From Erythrobacter sp. HI0063 (GTDB lineage Bacteria; Pseudomonadota; Alphaproteobacteria; Sphingomonadales; Sphingomonadaceae): a stretch of 64,000 bases of DNA. Within the stretch, counting starts at the first letter, position 1. The number at the start of each line of letters is the position of its first letter. The stretch is from NCBI RefSeq assembly GCF_001635685.1, contig NZ_LWFF01000235.1:1-64000 (forward strand), read 5' to 3'. The notes beneath the pieces are model-generated. The model saw only the letters and a program-made list of their open reading frames with translations, ran no database searches and had not been told where the DNA came from. The position numbers and the translations under genes were made by a program. Shown in pieces: positions 62,768 to 64,000 of this stretch.

Positions 62768-63913
62768 ATGACCGGACAATTCCAGCTTACTTCCGACCAG
62801 CTCGCCATTCAGGAAATGGCGCAGCGCTTCACTGCCGACAACATCACGCCCCATGCCGGGGAATGGGACCAGACCAGCCATTTTCCCATCGACGTGATCA
62901 AGCGGACCGCCGAACTCGGCTTCGGTGCGATCTATGTCAGCGAGGAATCGGGCGGCATCGGCCTGGGGCGCCTCGAAGCCGCGCTGATCATGGAGGCGAT
63001 GGCCTATGGCTGTCCCACGACCAGCTCTTTCATCTCGATCCACAATATGGCGAGCTGGATGATCGACCAGTTCGGCGGCCAGCACGTGAAGGACAAATAC
63101 CTTCCCGACCTCGTCACCATGGACAAGGTGGCGAGCTACGCCCTCACCGAACCCGGCAGCGGATCGGATGCGGCGGGCCTCAAGACCAGCGCGGTGCTGG
63201 ACGGCGATCATTACGTCCTCAACGGCACCAAGCAGTTCATTTCGGGCGCGGGATACAACGACGTCTATGTCGCCATGGTCCGCACGGGCGAGCACAAGAC
63301 CAAGGGTATCACCTGCCTTGTCATCGATAAGGACACGCCCGGCGTCAGCTTCGGCAAGCCTGAAAAGAAGCTCGGCTGGAACGCGTCGCCCACTGCGCAG
63401 GTGATCTTCGAGGATGCGCGCGTGCCGGTCGAAAACCGGGTGGGCGACGAAGGCGAAGGCTTCCGCTTTGCGATGATGGGGCTCGATGGCGGTCGCCTCA
63501 ATATCGGCGCCTGTTCCCTGGGCGGGGCGCAACGCTGCCTCGACGAAGCGATCAAATACACCAAGGAACGCCAGCAATTCGGCCAGCAGATCGCCGATTT
63601 CCAGAACACCCAATTCATGCTCGCCGACATGGCGACCGAGCTGGAATCGGCGCGTGCCCTCCTCTATCTCGCCGCCGCCAAGGTTACCGATGACGCGCCC
63701 GACAAATCCCGCTTCTCCGCCATGGCTAAGCGGCTTGCCACCGATGGCGGATCGAACGTGGTCAACAATGCGCTGCAATTGTTCGGCGGCTACGGCTATC
63801 TCAAGGAATACCCGATCGAACGCTTCTGGCGCGATCTGCGCGTGCATTCGATCCTGGAAGGCACCAATCAGGTCATGCGCATGATCGTGGGCCGGGACCT
63901 GCTGCGGCAGTAA
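62768..63913 (+). CDS. acyl-CoA dehydrogenase, probably isobutyryl-CoA dehydrogenase
   Basis: 381 residues. YALTEPGSGSDAAGLKTSA (FAD/substrate), KQFISGAGYNDVYVAM, RQQFGQQIADFQNTQFMLADM and the C-terminal LFGGYGYLKEYPIERFWRDLRVHSILEGTNQVMRMI with catalytic Glu (key parts GGYGY and EGTNQ) mark a full-length enzyme. Context with mmsA and a hydratase-family gene points to isobutyryl-CoA oxidation in valine catabolism. Confidence 0.88.
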   Translation: MTGQFQLTSDQLAIQEMAQRFTADNITPHAGEWDQTSHFPIDVIKRTAELGFGAIYVSEESGGIGLGRLEAALIMEAMAYGCPTTSSFISIHNMASWMIDQFGGQHVKDKYLPDLVTMDKVASYALTEPGSGSDAAGLKTSAVLDGDHYVLNGTKQFISGAGYNDVYVAMVRTGEHKTKGITCLVIDKDTPGVSFGKPEKKLGWNASPTAQVIFEDARVPVENRVGDEGEGFRFAMMGLDGGRLNIGACSLGGAQRCLDEAIKYTKERQQFGQQIADFQNTQFMLADMATELESARALLYLAAAKVTDDAPDKSRFSAMAKRLATDGGSNVVNNALQLFGGYGYLKEYPIERFWRDLRVHSILEGTNQVMRMIVGRDLLRQ

Positions 63914-63919
63914 AGACAT

Positions 63920-64000
63920 ATGACAGACGACATCTTGATCCATACCCATGGCCGGGTCGGCCATATCTCGCTCAATCGTCCCAAGGCGCTACACGCGCTG
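63920..64000 (+). CDS. enoyl-CoA hydratase/HIBYL-CoA hydrolase family, cut by window edge
   Basis: Only 27 codons are visible: MTDDILIHTHGRVGHISLNR then PKALHAL. GHISLNRPKALHAL is the N-terminal signature of crotonase-fold 3-hydroxyisobutyryl-CoA hydrolases and related hydratases. Six bases after the acyl-CoA dehydrogenase stop, so in the same operon. Which crotonase activity it has cannot be told from this fragment; the hydrolase or hydratase of valine breakdown is expected. Confidence 0.75.
   Translation, partial: MTDDILIHTHGRVGHISLNRPKALHAL

Overview
The window reads as alphaproteobacterial chromosome, most likely Sphingomonadales and probably Erythrobacteraceae-like. This rests on high GC, an Alg14/Alg13-type PssD/PssE pair, Usg and DUF6961 proteins, an I78-type lipoprotein, a valine-degradation cluster and RpoH-like heat-shock promoters. 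I ran no database search; every family call is from reading the sequence.

Layout. (1) 1-8.3 kb is a surface-polysaccharide locus: an OpgC-like acyltransferase cut by the window edge, a Wzx-type flippase, and a minus-strand operon (pssD, pssE, hexapeptide acyltransferase, glycosyltransferase, secreted protein, SGNH hydrolase). A galE pseudogene with an internal deletion follows. (2) 8.60-60.65 kb is a 52,031-bp integrated element. It is bounded by a 20-bp direct repeat of the 3' end of a tRNA-Gly(CCC) gene (8602-8621 and 60633-60652), with a large tyrosine recombinase beside the intact tRNA. A relaxase and a MobC-like protein are present but no type IV secretion or coupling genes, so it looks mobilizable rather than self-transmissible. 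(3) 60.7-64 kb is chromosome again: mmsA, an I78-like lipoprotein, an acyl-CoA dehydrogenase and the start of an enoyl-CoA hydratase-family gene, consistent with valine catabolism.

Inside the island there are four blocks. 9.0-35.8 kb is a stress-tolerance block: PA2169-type bundle protein, HWE kinase, a GntA-like/DUF1989 pair, a YetF-like protein, HtrA, Hsp20, GroESL, a persulfide dioxygenase-rhodanese protein, LigD with Ku and MgtC, a four-gene two-component operon, OmpW, an NhaA remnant and a Ca/Na antiporter. 36.2-45.1 kb is a nucleotide-metabolism/conflict block. Its core operon holds a carrier-protein-like protein, an HTH regulator, an ImmA/IrrE peptidase, a thymidylate-synthase-like protein, a protein of the 5-hmdU DNA kinase helical (hypermodification) family and a MazG-like pyrophosphohydrolase. 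Convergent to it is an AbiEi-AbiEii operon ending in an AcpS-type phosphopantetheinyl transferase, and divergent from that a membrane-anchored Dcd/dUTPase-fold protein plus a PD-(D/E)XK-like protein. 45.6-47.7 kb is an IS1595-like insertion sequence with passenger genes. 48-58.2 kb holds a broken S1/P1 nuclease, small ORFs, a sigma-like protein, two DnaQ-like exonucleases and the mobilization genes.

The strongest candidate for an undescribed system is the 36.2-41.1 kb operon. It puts a deoxypyrimidine-modifying-enzyme homologue, a hypermodification-family protein and a nucleotide pyrophosphohydrolase under one autoregulated-looking promoter. A carrier-like protein and an AcpS suggest that an acyl or aminoacyl carrier step may also be involved.
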